Shown here piece after piece: positions 21,701 through 32,744 of a stretch of 64,000 bases of DNA. How positions within the stretch are numbered: position 1 is the stretch's first letter; each line of letters opens with the position of its first letter. The position numbers were made by a program, and so were the translations under genes. The notes beneath the pieces are model-generated. The model saw nothing but the letters and a program-made list of their open reading frames with translations, did no database searches and was not told the DNA's origin. The stretch spans positions 152,327,012 to 152,391,011 of the forward strand of contig OX578276.1 in NCBI GenBank assembly GCA_951217055.1, written 5' to 3'. The DNA is from Gerris lacustris (taxonomy: Eukaryota > Arthropoda > Insecta > Hemiptera > Gerridae).

Positions 21701-24700
21701 TTTAACTGAATGACTCAACAGGTTAACAGCTTTTTAAAAAAAATATTAGAGTTTAAATAACACGTACTTTTGATTGCAGTGATACTTTAATTTTTATCGT
21801 CATTTTAAAATGTCGTATGACTTCATAACTGAGTTTAAACAAGACTTATAGAAAAGCGGTAGGTTAAGTCTAATCAGATTATATTTATGTTTTTGATTTC
21901 TCCTATTTTAGAGATAAACACAAATAAATTAAATATTATTCAGTTAGTCATTTTGTAGTATTAATAAACATTTAAATTATTATAGTTACATAGTTATAGA
22001 AAGTTATTATAGAAATCAAAGAAATCATAGTTGGAATTGATAAATTGCACATTTAATTTACATTATTATTTTTTTTTTACTCTAAATAAGATGTTATAAA
22101 ACTTTTTTATTGTAAAACTAAGATGTTATAAAACTTTTTTATTGTTTTTAAAAGTCATTGTTAAAATTAAAGGTATACAAATTTGTAAATTTAGTTATTA
22201 ATACCTAAATAAATAGATATTAGGTTTTATTTGTGTTGATTTTCTCCCTTCAAGAGGAAAAATCTTGTACGTACCACGGGAGCAAAAAGTCATAGTACCC
22301 TCGCTATAAATAACTCCCTCAGCTACGCCTCGGGATTTAGACAGTATGGTTCCCTTGGCTACGCCTCAGGAACCAACCAAAACGCTCAGGGTGTAATGAC
22401 TTTGTTTCCTCCCTTGGTGCGTAAATAACTATTACACATGGCTTCAATAAACATGTTGTTCTCTTTGTGTGTTACATTACATGTATCTACTACTGAAGCA
22501 TCTTTGGGGTGTCGAGCATCGTCGTATTAACTCAAATGGTAGAAGAGTTAAACGGGTCTAAATACTGAAATGCAATCTCAAGTGGGCAAGAGCTTTAAAC
22601 GGATTACACCTACACCCCGTCCAAAAGAATGAAGGCAAGAATGTGTGGTTCAATTCCCAGTGATCAGGTGTATTTTTATCTGTCTTTATCCCTTTTTCTT
22701 TTACATACAACTTTTTTTGAGACCGATTTACAAATGTATTCAATTTAAATGTTGCTCACCGATAAATTGTTTTTTTATAGTGTTGTGGAGATCTACAGCT
22801 GGTGAAGACGAGGTAAGTAAGGGCACTGCTACTGTCCTTGCCAGTAGAGTTGTGATGAGTTGCTCTCCAGTGCCACTAGTTGCTACAGCGACGCCACTCC
22901 TGTTTGAACTCCCTTCTCCTTCCTCGTTAGCATAACTAGCCTGTCAACAATTAATTAACAAATAGTTAACTTTAAAATGAGCCAGTGAAAAGTTAGTGAC
23001 ACAAATCACACAAGGAAAAAACAATTATATCGCAAGCAAGCAAAAAAAGAGCTTTTACAAACGTAATGTTAGATTATTAAATTATATAGGGTGATTGGCG
23101 ATATATGTACAAAAATAAATAGGGTGATTCTAAAACTCATTGGCTAAAAAAAACATCATATAAACCATGGGTCTATTCTCTACCATTTTCCCACAAGGTC
23201 AATTTTTGATTTTTTAAGATAGCGGACCTTTGCTCATAAAAACACTTATTACTCCAGAAGTATAAAAGCTAGAACAATATTATTGGTTCCATAGAAAAGC
23301 TGACAAAATTGCCTGCAAGAAAAGTGTAATTGTAATTTTCATACCCTCAAATTACATGACAAAAAATGTATACAAATATAATTTTTAAGAAAACAATTAA
23401 AATATCAATTTTTTTGTGGTTCCATAACTTGATAAAGAACCGAGCTTAAACTTGGCGGACTTCAGGAAAAACTTCCTTCGTAAGTCGTAAAAAGTTTCTT
23501 TGAAAACCGATTCGCAAGTCGGAATTTTGAGTAAACTTCGCTGAAAGTAAAAAAAAAAACCTTGTTTATTGCTGTTATTGTTGACATGTAGGTGAATATA
23601 CTAAACCAATCTTGCTTTTTTATAATATGCTTTTAATAATTTACTCACCTACAAGTCAAAAATAGTAACAATAAACGCGTTTCTTTATTACTTTCAGCGA
23701 AGTTTACTAAAAATTCCGCCTTATGAATCGGTAATAATATTAATATTGATCGAAACGTTCGTAAATAAGGAAGTTTTTCCTTTAGTCCGCCAATTTTAAG
23801 CTCGGTTCTTTACCAAGTTATGGAACCACAAAAAAATTGATATTTTAATTGTTTTCTTAAAAATTATATTAGTATTGTATAAATTATATTAAAATTATAT
23901 TTTTTGTCATGTAATTTGAGGGTATAAAAATTACAATTACACTTTTCTTGCAGAAAATTTTGTCAGCTTTTCAACGGAAAATTTTGTTCTAGCTTTTATA
24001 TTTTTGGAGCAAGTGTTTTTATGAGCAAAGGCACACTATCTTAAAAAAAATCATAAAATTTGACCTTGTGGGAAAACGGTTGAGAATAGACCCATGGTTT
24101 ATATGACGTTTTTTGTAGCCAATGAGGTTTAGAATCACCTTATTTATTTTTGTACATATATCGCCAATCACCCAGTATATTAGGGTGATCTACGTCAATC
24201 TGAGCTACACTCTGTGAGCTATTGTTGTTTTACTCCTCAAATTTCTTATCTACAGCTCTTCTCTCTGCTCTGCTGCAATCCTCTATTCAAACATCTGAAA
24301 ACTTTTCCTTTTAACTACCTGCAAACTTTCAGCAAAATAACTTCTATTTTTACTTTAGTGGGAGTTATTTTTGGTGTATAATGAGAGAAAATAGATCAAA
24401 TTGACCTATTTTCAGCAATACCAGGGGTTCAGTTTTTATTATAATAGTTTAAAATCGTTGATAATTAAATAATTACGTTTTATTTGTATAGTAGTTAGGT
24501 TTGTCCCTTCTTTGTCTCGGAAGGTCGAAGACGGAAGGTTTACCTTAGGTTACCTCGAGTCAATATTTTAAACATGTTAATTTTACATTTCTTTTTGTTT
24601 TTGTCTTTTTGTTATTTTTAATGTTTGTAACATTTAAAAAGTGTTGACGATGATGATGTGCGACGAAACCACAATGTGGTCTATATATAAAAAATGTTTT

Positions 24701-27700
24701 TCTTCTTATTAAATTGTTTTAAACATAACGATCCACACTTCTTAAGATAAGGCATGAATATGCCCCGGAGTGGGATGAAATATAGCCAAGTTTAAGAATG
24801 ATTCATCTTAGTTGAATTTTTTTTTTTACTACCCTTGATCGACCCACATAAAAAATGAAGAATGTTGTATTTGGTTTATATTTTAGCTTTATTTAAAAAG
24901 AAATAGCCAAGTGATGTCAATAAATCTCTGATGAGGTAGAGCCTTTTACATTGCTATGTAATTTTCTGCGGTTAATTTATAAATTTGAAGTATGCTAAAC
25001 CTTCATGTGTCCGCACCCAACCAACAAGGTTCATCCTTATTAAACATAATTTTTTTTAACGGTACTGTGTAAGACTTGTAAAAGCCTTCATTTTGTGCGG
25101 TTTGCTTAGACAGTAATGCATGAGTGTTCTGCGTGATAGCCAGACCTTTACTATCGGCCCCAAGAGCTTTATTACCTTGATCAAATGGCCCACATAACTC
25201 CATTTGATCATAAATTGGATTTGTACAGTTTTTATTGTAAGGGGACGATATGATCAAATAAAATACACATTATTGACAGTACTTATTACAGTTGACATTT
25301 TCCAGTCTAAGATAGTTGAGCGGAGTAAAATTAGAGTTGCCAGATTTCCGATGGACAAACCCGACACACATAGTATTTTAGTCAAATTAAACAATATTTT
25401 ACCTAGCAAAAGGTCTGGTAGTTATATGTTGGTTTTTTATATGTTTAAAACCATACTAGGTGACCTAGATGTACTAGGTGTAGGCACCCTAATGAAAACC
25501 CTAAGTTTAACCTTGTCGGAGCGCTACTGGTGCCGAAAAACTACAAGCTATTCGGCACTTTATCGTTTTACATTTTGTTAGTTTAATTAATCAATATTTT
25601 CAAAATTTCTTTGATCTAAAAACTTTTACGGGACTTTTTAATTTCTCAAAAACAGCTGTATGTTGAATGCTATATTTACAATATAAACTTCATAGTGGTC
25701 ACAAATTAGAGGACAATCATTTTACTTAAAAGTTGGTTCTAATAAATTTTGCTAAAAACCTTGACTTCAGGATTAAATAAAAACAAACAATTAAAAAAAA
25801 AAAAAAAAAAATTAAAATTCACTCATACAATTCTAAAATGTGTAGAAAAGTTACTCTTCTATTTAAAGAAAATAGTATATTATGTTACTAGGCTGTGAAG
25901 TGAGTTTTTTCTTTACCGCGGCAATTACATTTACTGTCGAGCGAAGCGAGACAGTAAATATTGCCAAGGTAAAGAAAAAACACTTCACAGTCGCGTAGCA
26001 TATGCTATTTTTTCCGAGGTAGCAGACATTTACTACGTTCACACATCGTTTTGGAAACGGTTTTGAAAACGATCCGCTAGTTCAAAACGCTGTACGAACG
26101 GAGATCGACGGATCGTATCGGTTTAGATCCGATCCACCAAAAATACGTGATCGGAACGGGGGATCGAATTCAAAACGCTCGTGTGAACAGGTCGTGGAGG
26201 GGATCGAGGTTTCAGGTTATTTTACTCTTTTCCACTTTTTAAGTTCTTTGTTTTCGTGAGCTTCCGTTTCTTTTTTTTTAACTGCAAAAACGTTTTTAAA
26301 CAAAATTTAATACTATAAAGAACCTTTAAAAACTTTTAATAACTTGTAAATAAAATGTAAAAATTCGCGGACATATTGGGTAACAAGAAAGAAGGTTTTA
26401 CTCGTGACGTCACCGTTACGAGATTTCGAAAACAAATATTTCGATCACCTGTATTTTTTGTTGTACGAACGCGTATCGTTTTGAAAACGAATTGGATCCG
26501 AAACGCTTTCAAAACGATGTGTGAACGTAGTAAATGAAAAAACATTAAATATTAATTACTAATCAATATATAATAATAACAAATATTAGTACATACTTAA
26601 GACTTAAAAAAAGAAACCTTAAAATGAGGTTACACTATAAGAAAAGATAAATAAAACGCATTGACATCTAGCGGATTTTTATCGTACTAGAAGCATTTCT
26701 ACAAAGACTGCAGCACTACTAACGGAAGTTTTGACAACTACCCGCCGTAAAGAAAAAATCTTTTAGTGCCTAGGACGTAAAAGATTGTTTCTTTACAGCT
26801 AGGAGTAATGAAAAGATTTTTTAAGTCCACGTAATGAAAAAAATGGATTTTAGCTATGTTTTTTAGGCTCTAAAGTTACTATTTCACAGCCTACCACGGA
26901 AAATAGTATATTATGTTACTATAGGCTGTGAACACTTCACAGTCGCGTAGCATATGCTATTTTTTCCGAGGTAGCAGACAATGAAAAAACATTAAATATT
27001 AATCACTAATCAATATATAATAATAACAAATATTAGTACATACTTAAAGACTTAAAAAAAGAAACCTTAAAAAGAGGTTACACAATAAGAAAAGATAAAT
27101 AAAAACGCATTGACATCTAGCGGATTTTAATCGTACTAGAAGCATTTCTACGAAGACTGCAGCGGTACTAACGGAAGTTTTGACAAATACCTGCCGGAAA
27201 ATAAAAATCTTTTAGTTCCTAGGACGTAAAAGATTTTTATCTACTCGCGGCAGCAAAATTAAACATTACTTAACTGTTTTTAGGCTGGAAAGTACTATTT
27301 CCCTGATTTGTCATTAAAATATTAGAAACAGGCAGGAAAGTAATTAAAACAGTCAAGAAAATACTTTCTCTGCCTAGGCAGGGAAATATTTCCCTGCCTA
27401 GGCAGAGAAAGTAACAGTGTTTACCACTGCGTGTCATAACCTCTTATTTGGGCAAGAACAGTTTATACTATTATCGCTATCTTATAACATTATATATTAT
27501 AGTTAAATAAGTAATATTTAATAATAAATAAACGTATTAATAATAAAATAATTAGTTTATATTTGTTAATTCTGTTAAATAAGTTCAATGATTAGTAGAT
27601 CTTTAATTAAAAAAAAATAGTAGGGTCACTAACTAAACTGTAGCGTCATGTAAACATTGAACATCCATATTATTTTTATTATTGAAGTCATTCTAGATTA

Positions 27701-28658
27701 GACTAGCTACTTTCCTTGATGTATCCTAGTTACTTCTTTTCTTTTAAGCAATAGAAGATATCTTTAAAACTTTTATTAATTCTTTAGTAAAAATATAAAT
27801 CAATATTTTATATCGCGTGCATTATTCATTCAGAAGTTATGTGTGTTATAAAGGTGTGTTTTGTATTTTGTTGTTATAGATTGAGTTTGCTTTTCACTTA
27901 TTGTTATTATTCCCAAGTTTCTTATTTGAACATAAATTTTAGTAAATGCATATGTTATTATCTTTAGAAATATGACACACAGTTATTAACTATGTTTTAT
28001 ATTAATAAAGATAACATTTCAGCAGCTTCATTTTTCTTCCGCAAGTAGATAAAATATTGTATGCAACAAGGCAGCAAAGGAAACATTTCTGCCTCGTTTA
28101 TTCATTGCCTGCCTCGGCTTCGCCTCGGCAGTCAAATTGGTAAATTACCTGCCTCGGCTTCGCCTCGGCAGTTAATTATCATAGCCTGTCCTCGCCTTCG
28201 GCTCGGAGGCTAATCTAATCACTCGTCAGTAAAATTCCATTTTGCTGCCTAGTTACATAAATAACTATTTCTTTACAGCTAGGAGTAATGAAAAGATTTT
28301 TTAAGTCCACGTAATGAAAAAATGGATTTTAGCTATGTTTTTTAGGCTCTTAAGTTACTATTTCACAGCCTACAACGGAAAAAGATTATTTACTTCATGG
28401 TGAAAACAGGCTAACACTGAAAAAGTCAAACATTTTAATATGCGCATCTCATAATAGGCATAACCATGATGTCTAGCAACCCCAAGTACAATGTTATATA
28501 ACCTGTTGTGCCCAGACCCCGGCAGCATACTGAGCAGCTTGACCCGCTCTTCCAGGTGCTTTAAGAAGAACTCCTCCTGAGGAAGAAGCAGCGCCAAGCC
28601 TTCCTTCCATGTCCACACACACAGCTCCTACTGTGTCCAGTCTCTCCTCCTCAACCAC
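18552..28658 (-). CDS. Tasp1: Taspase 1, copy B, three beta-subunit exons
   Basis: Three - strand exons (28658-28503, 22940-22760, 18703-18552) match copy A one for one with the same lengths (156, 181, 152 bp), phases and intact GT-AG sites. Introns are 5562 and 4056 bp, longer than in copy A because of extra insertions. The encoded residues are the same except one Phe-to-Tyr change. No terminal exon is seen below 18552, where sequence similarity with copy A stops at about 18435, and no alpha-subunit exon is seen above 28658. It may be a real paralogue or the other haplotype of copy A. Confidence 0.8.
18879..19525. mobile_element. Tc1/mariner-like MITE, partner of 8709-9490
   Basis: It starts CAGGGTGGGCAAAA after TA (18877-18878), like copy A, but its core is replaced by a patch reading GGCGTAGCTAGGG and GGGGGCCC (19155-19260), and the extreme right end is lost at about 19525. 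The long arms with their G and C runs remain. Confidence 0.75.
19840..20300. repeat. Family F repeat
   Basis: It shares GACATTTTCATGTCTTGGCT, the GAGTTAGAAAGATATAGGAG block and the CTTGGTAGGGCCGAAG block with 53210-53650. It contains a C run (20184-20213) that creates an artefactual poly-Gly frame on the - strand. It is part of an insertion that copy A lacks at about 9795-9825. Confidence 0.65.
20429..21035. mobile_element. Long fold-back palindrome with 15-bp flanking duplication
   Basis: The arms at about 20464-20741 and 20775-21039 are complementary at nearly every base (for example CGCCCTCTCTCAAGGCATAT against ATATGCCTTGAGAGAGGGCG). The centre has a small direct repeat of GAACATACAAGAATCTTACA. 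The sequence AGTACTTTCTTTCTT occurs on both sides (20414-20428 and 21036-21050), and the same host repeat at 53755-53772 carries a single copy, so the palindrome was inserted there. It is noncoding. Confidence 0.85.
21535..22430. mobile_element. Insertion in Tasp1 copy B, family K relative
   Basis: Copy A is collinear and empty here (TTTTATATATTTTACACATG near 10118-10135). The ends of the inner part, TTTCCTCCAGAAGGGAG (21534) and CTCCCTTCAAGAGGAAAA (22245), are inverted and resemble family K ends. GC palindromes (GCTACGCCTCGGG) follow at 22310-22385. No ORF. Confidence 0.65.
22760..22940 (-). CDS. Tasp1: Tasp1 copy B, second beta-subunit exon
   Basis: 181 bp with three differences from copy A, all silent (two of them exchange TCA TCT for TCT TCA). 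It has the same acceptor GTTGACAG and donor ATCG-GTGAGC and encodes the conserved SGVAVATSGTGEQLI block. Phase 1 at its end fits the next exon. Confidence 0.88.
23091..24173. mobile_element. 1.1-kb palindromic element, family P, complete
   Basis: It begins GGGTGATTGGCGATATATGT and ends with the complement, ACATATATCGCCAATCACCC. The arms stay complementary almost to the centre (about 23620), including CATATAAACCATGGGTCTAT/ATAGACCCATGGTTTATATG and GAACCGAGCTTAAA/TTTAAGCTCGGTTC. There is no ORF. It lies in the first intron of Tasp1 copy B and is absent from copy A. A half copy is at 50383-50680. Confidence 0.88.
24486..24868. mobile_element. ~380-bp insertion in Tasp1 copy B
   Basis: Copy A reads AATTATGTTTTATTTGGTTTATATTTTAGC without interruption (12398-12427). 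Copy B has extra sequence between TTTTATTTG and TTTGGTTTATATTTTAGC. It contains TGAATATGCCCCGG and GATGAAATATAGCC phrases but no clear terminal repeats. Confidence 0.55.
25870..27330. repeat. Two tandem copies of a ~430-bp repeat (family J), the first interrupted
   Basis: Unit 1 (25870-26895) and unit 2 (26897-27330) both start AATAGTATATTATGTTACTA, pass TCGCGTAGCATATGC and CCGAGGTAGCAGAC, and continue CATTGACATCTAGCGG. Unit 1 contains the 0.5-kb transposon at 26028-26533; unit 2 preserves the empty site at about 26970-26985. Confidence 0.8.
26028..26533. mobile_element. DNA transposon/MITE with TTTACTACGTTCACAC ends
   Basis: TTTACTACGTTCACACATCG at the left is mirrored by CGATGTGTGAACGTAGTAAA at the right, with further inverted GTTTTGAAAACGAT/ATCGTTTTGAAAAC blocks. 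It is GC-richer than its surroundings (many GATCGGA-type motifs). It is 506 bp and noncoding. The neighbouring unit reads GCAGACAATGAAAAAAC where this one is interrupted. Confidence 0.82.
28090..28215. repeat. GC palindrome cluster (CTCGGCTTCGCCTCGG)
   Basis: GCCTCGGCTTCGCCTCGGCA occurs twice with a variant (CTCGCCTTCGGCTCGG) in AT-rich DNA, each separated by 30-50 bases. Same motif class as 6640-6725 and 47865-47920. Confidence 0.7.
28503..28658 (-). CDS. Tasp1: Tasp1 copy B, exon with the catalytic threonine
   Basis: 156 bp with five differences from copy A: four silent, one changing Phe to Tyr in GQAAQYAAGVWAQ (Tyr also occurs in the human enzyme's QAALYG). The LD-TVGAV self-cleavage site and SSSGG are intact. 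The acceptor is CATTAAG and the donor CAG-GTTATA. Similarity to copy A ends about 25 bases upstream of the exon, at 28685. Confidence 0.9.
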
Positions 28659-28694
28659 CTTAACATTAATAAACAAATAAATTAGCCTGGAGGG

Positions 28695-28757
28695 AAAATC
28701 GCAAAAAAAAATCGGTCCGAGGCAACTCTGACAAACTTTCTCATATACATACGAGTA
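28695..28757 (-). repeat. Family A fragment, left part of an interrupted copy
   Basis: AAAATCGGTCCGAGGCAACT through TTTCTCATATACATACGAG is the start of an inverted family A copy that resumes at about 30223 (CCCAGTGTTTTACATTTATT). The element at 28757-30222 splits it. Confidence 0.75.
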
Positions 28758-30222
28758 GACTAGACGTTCGGGACACAAAAAAAAGTCGCCGAAGCGAAGG
28801 CAGTCAAGTACGATCGGGCCTTACCCCGCCCACCACTATAGTTTCTACATTGTGCATTCAACTCTATCTTCTCTTTAGCCTGTATATCTCTTCAAGGCCT
28901 TTTCCACTATGACATGACTATTCATATCATAATAACACTTAAACGTACAAATATTTATTAATATAGCAAAAATAATACCATATATTAAACATAGACATGT
29001 ATAAATCATACATATAAAATAGACATTATTTCGTTATTTTTACATTATTTATAGTTTATATATTATCACGTAAACCCAAGAATGATTGAAGTGGAATACG
29101 TACACATATTAGACAAGACTAGTATTTATAATTCTAGAATGAAAAATGCAATAAATCCAAAAACAGAAATACGAAAATAAAATATGAATTAAATTGAAAT
29201 GTAATTTAATTAAAAACAAAGCTTTTTTAAATAGATATATGCGAGTTTAAATATTTTATAGTGTTCACATAATATTATGTATTATTACATTACATTTGAT
29301 TAAACAAGTACCTACTTAAAAAAATGATATACAAAAAACAAATATTTTATTACGGCACAAAATCTATCTAAAATATGTATATATTTACGGCACAAAATGT
29401 AGGTATTAAACTAATAATTATAAATGCAAGTTAATATTCTTATCGCATCTTCTTTGGTGTGACACCACGTATTTTAAGAATTCCCAGCAGTTTAAAATAT
29501 AAACATAAGATAGAACATTATTACTATTATTAAAAACCCTTTTCTTTTATTGGTCTTAATAAATATTATTATCATAACATGATCCACCGGTACCGGTGGT
29601 CAAATTAATCATTTCATACCAATTGATTTAAATTATATGTATATGTTAATATATTTGCAAAGAATATTATAAAATCTAGAACATAATATGAGTATTATTA
29701 TAATTGAAGAAGGTTGGTTTGATTTTTGCAACATAACTATCTTTTTTAATTTTATATTTAAATAATAAATAATATGTTAAATATGTAAGATATTCAGTTA
29801 ATTATTTATCATATTCATAAACATTATAATAATAATTGGCAATATGAAATATTTATTAATAATAATGTAGTGCATAAAATGGAATATGCTATAAAATATC
29901 TAATAAAAGCGACCTAATTATTATTATTTTGTAAAAGATGAATTATTTTATTTAAGATAAGTCTTTATGTTGATTCATAATAATTAAAGAGGACTAGTAG
30001 TTCCACGTAATAAGCATTCTTTTAACCTATGATCTTGTTAAACGAAATATGTATAAGTAAAGGGTAGAGTAAAGGGGGTTAAAAGATTGCGTGTTTAAAG
30101 TTGTAGAGGAGTGAGTGTAAGGGGCAAGGGGGTGGAGGTAGGCTGTGGAGCGGACACGATGATTCCCGAGTGAGATCCGACTTTCTTCGGCGACTTTTTT
30201 TTGTGTCCCAAACGTCTAGTAT
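28757..30222. mobile_element. 1.47-kb non-autonomous DNA transposon inserted in family A
   Basis: Ends ACTAGACGTTCGGGACAC followed by an A run and AGTCGCCGAAG match the inverse of the right end (CTTCGGCGACT, T run, GTGTCCCAAACGTCTAGT). This gives about 36-bp inverted repeats. Flanks CATACGAGTA and TATACGACTA look like an imperfect 8-9 bp target duplication. The interior is AT-rich without a coding frame; a short ORF at 30079-30267 is random. Confidence 0.8.
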
Positions 30223-30600
30223 ACGACTAGCCCAGTGTTTTACATTTATTAGTTTTCGTATGTACATTTAATTATTATTGATTGTACATCAAAATATATC
30301 ATAAAAATAACTTCTCCTGGGCGTGGAATCGAACCCGGCCTCTCTCCGTCCTCGTTATAAGCTATTTTCTCAGGAACTATATTTTTCCCTGGAAAACGCC
30401 CGCGAAAAATGTCGCTATATTTTTAAAATATGAGGGTAGGTACAAGACACATACATGCCAAATTTCAAAGTGATCGGACGAAAGGTGTAGCCGTGAGAGC
30501 ACGCGAGAGGACGGACGGACAGACACACGCAGGAAAATATAAGGGTCCTTGCGGTCTTGCCTACGGACCCTAAAAATTAAGTATGACCCATTTAAATCTA
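30223..30600 (-). repeat. Family A fragment fused to a GGTCCGTAGGC-type repeat
   Basis: It begins as inverted family A (AACTTCTCCTGGGCGTGGAA, with box-B-like GGAATCGAACCCGG inverted). At about 30420 it continues into a different repeat (CATGCCAAATTTCAAAGTGA, GACGGACGGACAGACACACG, then TTGCCTACGGACCCT). The second part recurs at 50820-50960 and, shorter, at 37540-37600. Confidence 0.6.
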
Positions 30601-31140
30601 TGAATCTATCGTGCTAGGAAATCCTTATATTTATATTAATTAAATATAATATACAATATAATATTATATATTATATTATAAAATATATATTATTAAATTA
30701 TATTTATATTTACACAGTCGAGTAGTGTCCCGACGAAAGCGACGACTCACCTTGAAATGATTTGTTATTGCTAAGCTAAGGCAACCTCATTTATTCCAAT
30801 AAAAATAAATGTTTGTTTTTGGTTTGTTGGTCTTCAAATAGATATAATAATATATCAATAGTCCAAATAGATATAATATAATAACTTATCTAAATTAATT
30901 AACTTGATTTAGATTTTTTTTTTTTTTTTTCTAAATATAAACATATTCCGTTAAGACTATTGCCACTGGCTGAACGGATCGTATAATTATAACTAGTGAT
31001 GCGGTGCATAAGGAACTTGTGTAGAATGGTGCTTTTAAATCAGCCATACTATGTTCTCAGTAATGATATCACGATAATATTTCAGTAAAACCTGACATTC
31101 TTATTTAACCTGAAAAGATCATTAAAAAGAAAAGATCATT
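30601..31140. other. AT-rich intergenic DNA
   Basis: Low complexity TATA-rich DNA. The block at 30715-30800 (CGAGTAGTGTCCCGACGAAA, TTTGTTATTGCTAAGCT) recurs at 36265-36420, so it is an old dispersed repeat. No gene seen. Confidence 0.5.
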
Positions 31141-31149
31141 TTAATAATA

Positions 31150-31900
31150 TTAACGCAGGCTCGCTACGCTCGCTTCTTGATTCAGCATTTGTATTAAATA
31201 TATTTTAAATAAAAAGATCATTAAAAAAAAGATAATTTTGTCCATTATCTTTGTAATAATATTAACGCAGGCTCGCTTCTTGATTCAGAATTTGTAGTAA
31301 ATATTTATTAAATAAAGTTATTGCAGACTCGCCTGTTTATACAGTATATTTAATGTAATAATAAAATACGATTAATGCAAGGCTTGCTACGCTCGCCTGT
31401 TTATATAGTAATTATTTAATCAAATTAAAGAAGGCTCGTCTTTTTTATTCAGAATTTGAAGTAAATATTTATTAAATAAAGTTATTGCAGATTCGCTACG
31501 CTCGCCTGTTTATACAGTAAATATAGTAATTTTTAATCAAATTAAAGAAGGCTTGCTACGCTCACCGGTTTGATTCAGAATTTGTAGTAAATATTTATTA
31601 AATAAAGTTATTGTAGGCTCGCTACGCTCTCCTGTTTATAAAGTATTCGTACGTAATCATTATTTAATATAATAAATGCAGGCTCGCTACGCTCACAAGT
31701 TAATACGGCGTAACATTATTCAGAAATGCTAAATAGACTGGTGAGCGCAGTGAACATTCAATAAATCAGTTAAATGAAAACTAATTTTAAATGCTGTCTA
31801 TACAGGGCGAGCGCAGAGAGCCAACAATAACATTATTACAACTCCTGTATAAACGTGCGATCATAGCGAGCCTGCAATACCTCTATTAAATAACGATTAA
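31150..31900. repeat. Irregular array of GGCTCGCTACGCTCGC units
   Basis: At least eight copies of GCTCGCTACGCTCGC or close variants, spaced roughly 50-100 bases. They alternate with AATTTGTAGTAAATATTTAT and CCTGTTTATACAGTA blocks. The final motif at 31958-31972 is inverted (GCGAGCGTAGCGAGC). The array reads as a degraded satellite with two alternating spacer types. No ORF. Confidence 0.75.
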
Positions 31901-31997
31901 CTAAATTTCCTGTGGAAACTGCTTAGTATGCAATAATTATTTTAAATAATAATTGAAGCGAGCGTAGCGAGCTTCCTACATTCAACGAAATATGCTC

Positions 31998-31999
31998 CG

Positions 32000-32039
<40 letters not shown>

Positions 32040-32040
32040 A
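31998..32040. repeat. (GTCT)n microsatellite, about 10 units
   Basis: Perfect GTCT repeats at the start of the inverted family I copy. A short antisense ORF across it (repeating TDRQ) is an artefact. Confidence 0.95.
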
Positions 32041-32530
32041 GTAACGTTCACGCGTGTGACGATAACTTGAGTAAAAGTTGACCGATTTAGTTGAAATTTG
32101 GTATACATGTTCCTCTTACTAATACTCAGGCTAAGTTCGTTGGACAGCGTGATCCGTCCATGAGTTCGCGCGCAACGCTCGCGTAAACGAGAGGTACAAA
32201 AATTAAATTGGAATTTCAGGACGGGAAAAGATTCTATCATCATCTATTCGATGAGACGAACATTTTTTTCAAATAACATTTTTTACTAAAACCAACAGCG
32301 ACACCGCTATGACTTAATAAAGATCGCTAAAACTATTAAAGCGGACCTAAACGTTTATAATAGAGAAAACAACCTTTTTACCGATATCTTACGTTCTAAC
32401 AAAACGATTTTAATAAAACTTCATATACACCATCTAATGCACAATTGAAACAGGTATGCAAAATTTCAACTTGATACAAGCAAAATTCTTTGCGTAGTGA
32501 CGAGATACATTTATAATAATTGTTTAAAAG
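32010..32530 (-). repeat. Family I interspersed repeat, copy 2
   Basis: It is the reverse complement of 1990-2560 (CTATTCGATGAGACGAACAT, ACTAAAACCAACAGC). Upstream it carries GTTGAAATTTGGTATACATG, a phrase shared with several other repeat families here. Confidence 0.7.
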
Positions 32531-32744
32531 CTACCGCGGGTGGTGAAGATTGTTATAGTGTATAGGTTTGTTTAGGAAGTAAAGCTTTGTACCGAGTACC
32601 CCCACTCTTCCCTAAACTACCTTCTTCCACTTATCTTCAACTATGACATTCATCATGATTAATAAATTTCAATATTCAGTATTTCATTGCAATACGCTCG
32701 CTTCAATGATAGAGCCACGCGATGCCTAGTTATCTACAATTGGT

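Noticed and set aside
31923..32243. ORF with TDRQTDRQ repeats
   Set aside because: Translation of the (GTCT)n microsatellite and flanking family I repeat.
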